The translations under genes and the position numbers were made by a program. Below the pieces are notes generated by a model that saw nothing but the letters and a program-made list of their open reading frames with translations, did no database searches and was not told where the DNA came from. Shown here piece by piece: positions 4,551 to 5,126 of a stretch of DNA of 5,126 nucleotides. Origin of the DNA: Chloroflexota bacterium (GTDB taxonomy: Bacteria > Chloroflexota > Anaerolineae > Promineifilales > Promineifilaceae); NCBI GenBank assembly GCA_008501785.1, contig QQUD01001091.1, forward strand, positions 1-5,126, in the 5' to 3' direction. Each line of letters opens with the position of its first letter. Positions within the stretch are counted from its first letter, which is position 1.

Positions 4551-5098
4551 ACCATTCGCATGGGGATTCCAGCAATCAAGAAATAGACCTCATCAGCGGC
4601 ACGGGCCAGCATTTGGTTAGCACGACCCAGTGTGTCCCGATAAACGCGACCTAGCGGGTAGGGCGGGACTAGACCAAGGCCGACTTCGTTGGAGACGATG
4701 AGCCAGTTGGCGCTGTGGTGGGAAACGGCCGTTTTCACCCCCTCAATCTCCTCCACCACCGCCGCATCACTCGCCGCCTCATCAATTACATCTGGGTCCG
4801 GGTTCACCTTCAGCAAAACATTCGTCACCAACATCGTCAAGCAGTCGAGCAGCACAATTTCCGCATCTGTAGGATTGTCTTGCATAAATTGCCCCACATT
4901 GAGCGGGATTTCCATCGTTTGCCAGTGTGACGGCCGTTCCTGCTTATGAATCTCAATGCGCGTTTCCATTTCCTCGTCCATCGCCTGGGCGGTGGCAATA
5001 TACAGCACTTTCCCGTTAGCTGCTGCGCTTGCACGTTTTTCGGCAAAAGTTGATTTACCACTGCGAGCGCCGCCAAGAATAAGCGTTACCTTCCCCAT
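4538..5098 (-). CDS. cobU: CobU/CobP adenosylcobinamide kinase / adenosylcobinamide-phosphate guanylyltransferase
   Basis: A complete 186-residue protein, the usual length for CobU/CobP. This cytoplasmic enzyme phosphorylates adenosylcobinamide and then transfers GMP from GTP to form adenosylcobinamide-GDP, the activated precursor for attaching the lower ligand in cobalamin synthesis or salvage. Visible motifs: P-loop GGARSGKS (9-16); 'LYIATAQAMDEEME' (32-45); 'RIEIHKQERP' (47-56), whose His51 falls in the motif that carries the guanylylated histidine in the family; 'LLDCLTMLVTN' (83-93); 'VSNEVGLGLVP' (135-145); and a C-terminal 'YRDTLGRANQMLARAADEVY' block (153-172). The start has GGAG 8 nt upstream. 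The upstream neighbour lies outside the window, so operon context with other cob genes cannot be seen. No cobalamin riboswitch lies in the visible 28 bp upstream. A hairpin spans its stop codon. Confidence 0.96.
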   Translation of the reverse strand: MGKVTLILGGARSGKSTFAEKRASAAANGKVLYIATAQAMDEEMETRIEIHKQERPSHWQTMEIPLNVGQFMQDNPTDAEIVLLDCLTMLVTNVLLKVNPDPDVIDEAASDAAVVEEIEGVKTAVSHHSANWLIVSNEVGLGLVPPYPLGRVYRDTLGRANQMLARAADEVYFLIAGIPMRMVPEE

Positions 5099-5126
5099 AT
5101 AATTTTCTCCAGCAATGTCATGTCTA

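Noticed and set aside
4689..4949. Ser-rich plus-strand frames opposite cobU
   Set aside because: They are antisense shadows of cobU, whose motifs are complete on the minus strand.

Overview
The window most resembles a Chloroflexota (Anaerolineae-like) chromosome segment. This is inferred from four things: a LysW/LysX amino-group-carrier pair, an effector-associated (EAD) N-terminal domain of the kind common in Chloroflexota, a LysM lipoprotein with a C-terminal 'NNS..IC...WGD' beta-domain typical of that phylum, and cobalamin nucleotide-loop assembly. No rRNA or tRNA is present, so the taxonomy is a family-level inference only. All convincing protein genes lie on the minus strand.

Layout, left to right: the N-terminal part of lysX (1-213, cut by the window edge) is preceded in transcription order by lysW (224-394). 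Next is a gene-poor stretch of about 890 bp (395-1287). It holds a ~230 bp imperfect palindrome (453-683) with a perfect nested inverted repeat at its centre, two strong intrinsic terminators that both act on the minus strand (684-719 and 875-902), and a near-consensus sigma70-type promoter (1013-1042). Promoter and first terminator together bracket a predicted ~130 nt structured RNA that carries a 22-codon Lys-rich ORF (934-1002). After this come a LysM lipoprotein gene (1288-2700) and a membrane protein gene encoding EAD, transmembrane, FlgO/TolB-like and TPR regions (2738-4357). These two are 37 bp apart and probably co-transcribed, with the EAD gene first. Last is cobU/cobP (4538-5098).

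How the genes work together: LysW carries the substrate that LysX ligates to it, in the alpha-aminoadipate route to lysine (or the analogous ornithine/arginine route). The EAD protein and the lipoprotein look like an envelope-associated pair. The EAD would face the cytoplasm and recruit a partner with a matching domain, while the lipoprotein would bind glycan or peptidoglycan outside. CobU acts alone here in cobalamin assembly.

The two points most worth following up are the promoter/leader-ORF/terminator unit upstream of lysWX, which could be a small RNA or a peptide attenuator, and the membrane-anchored EAD protein.
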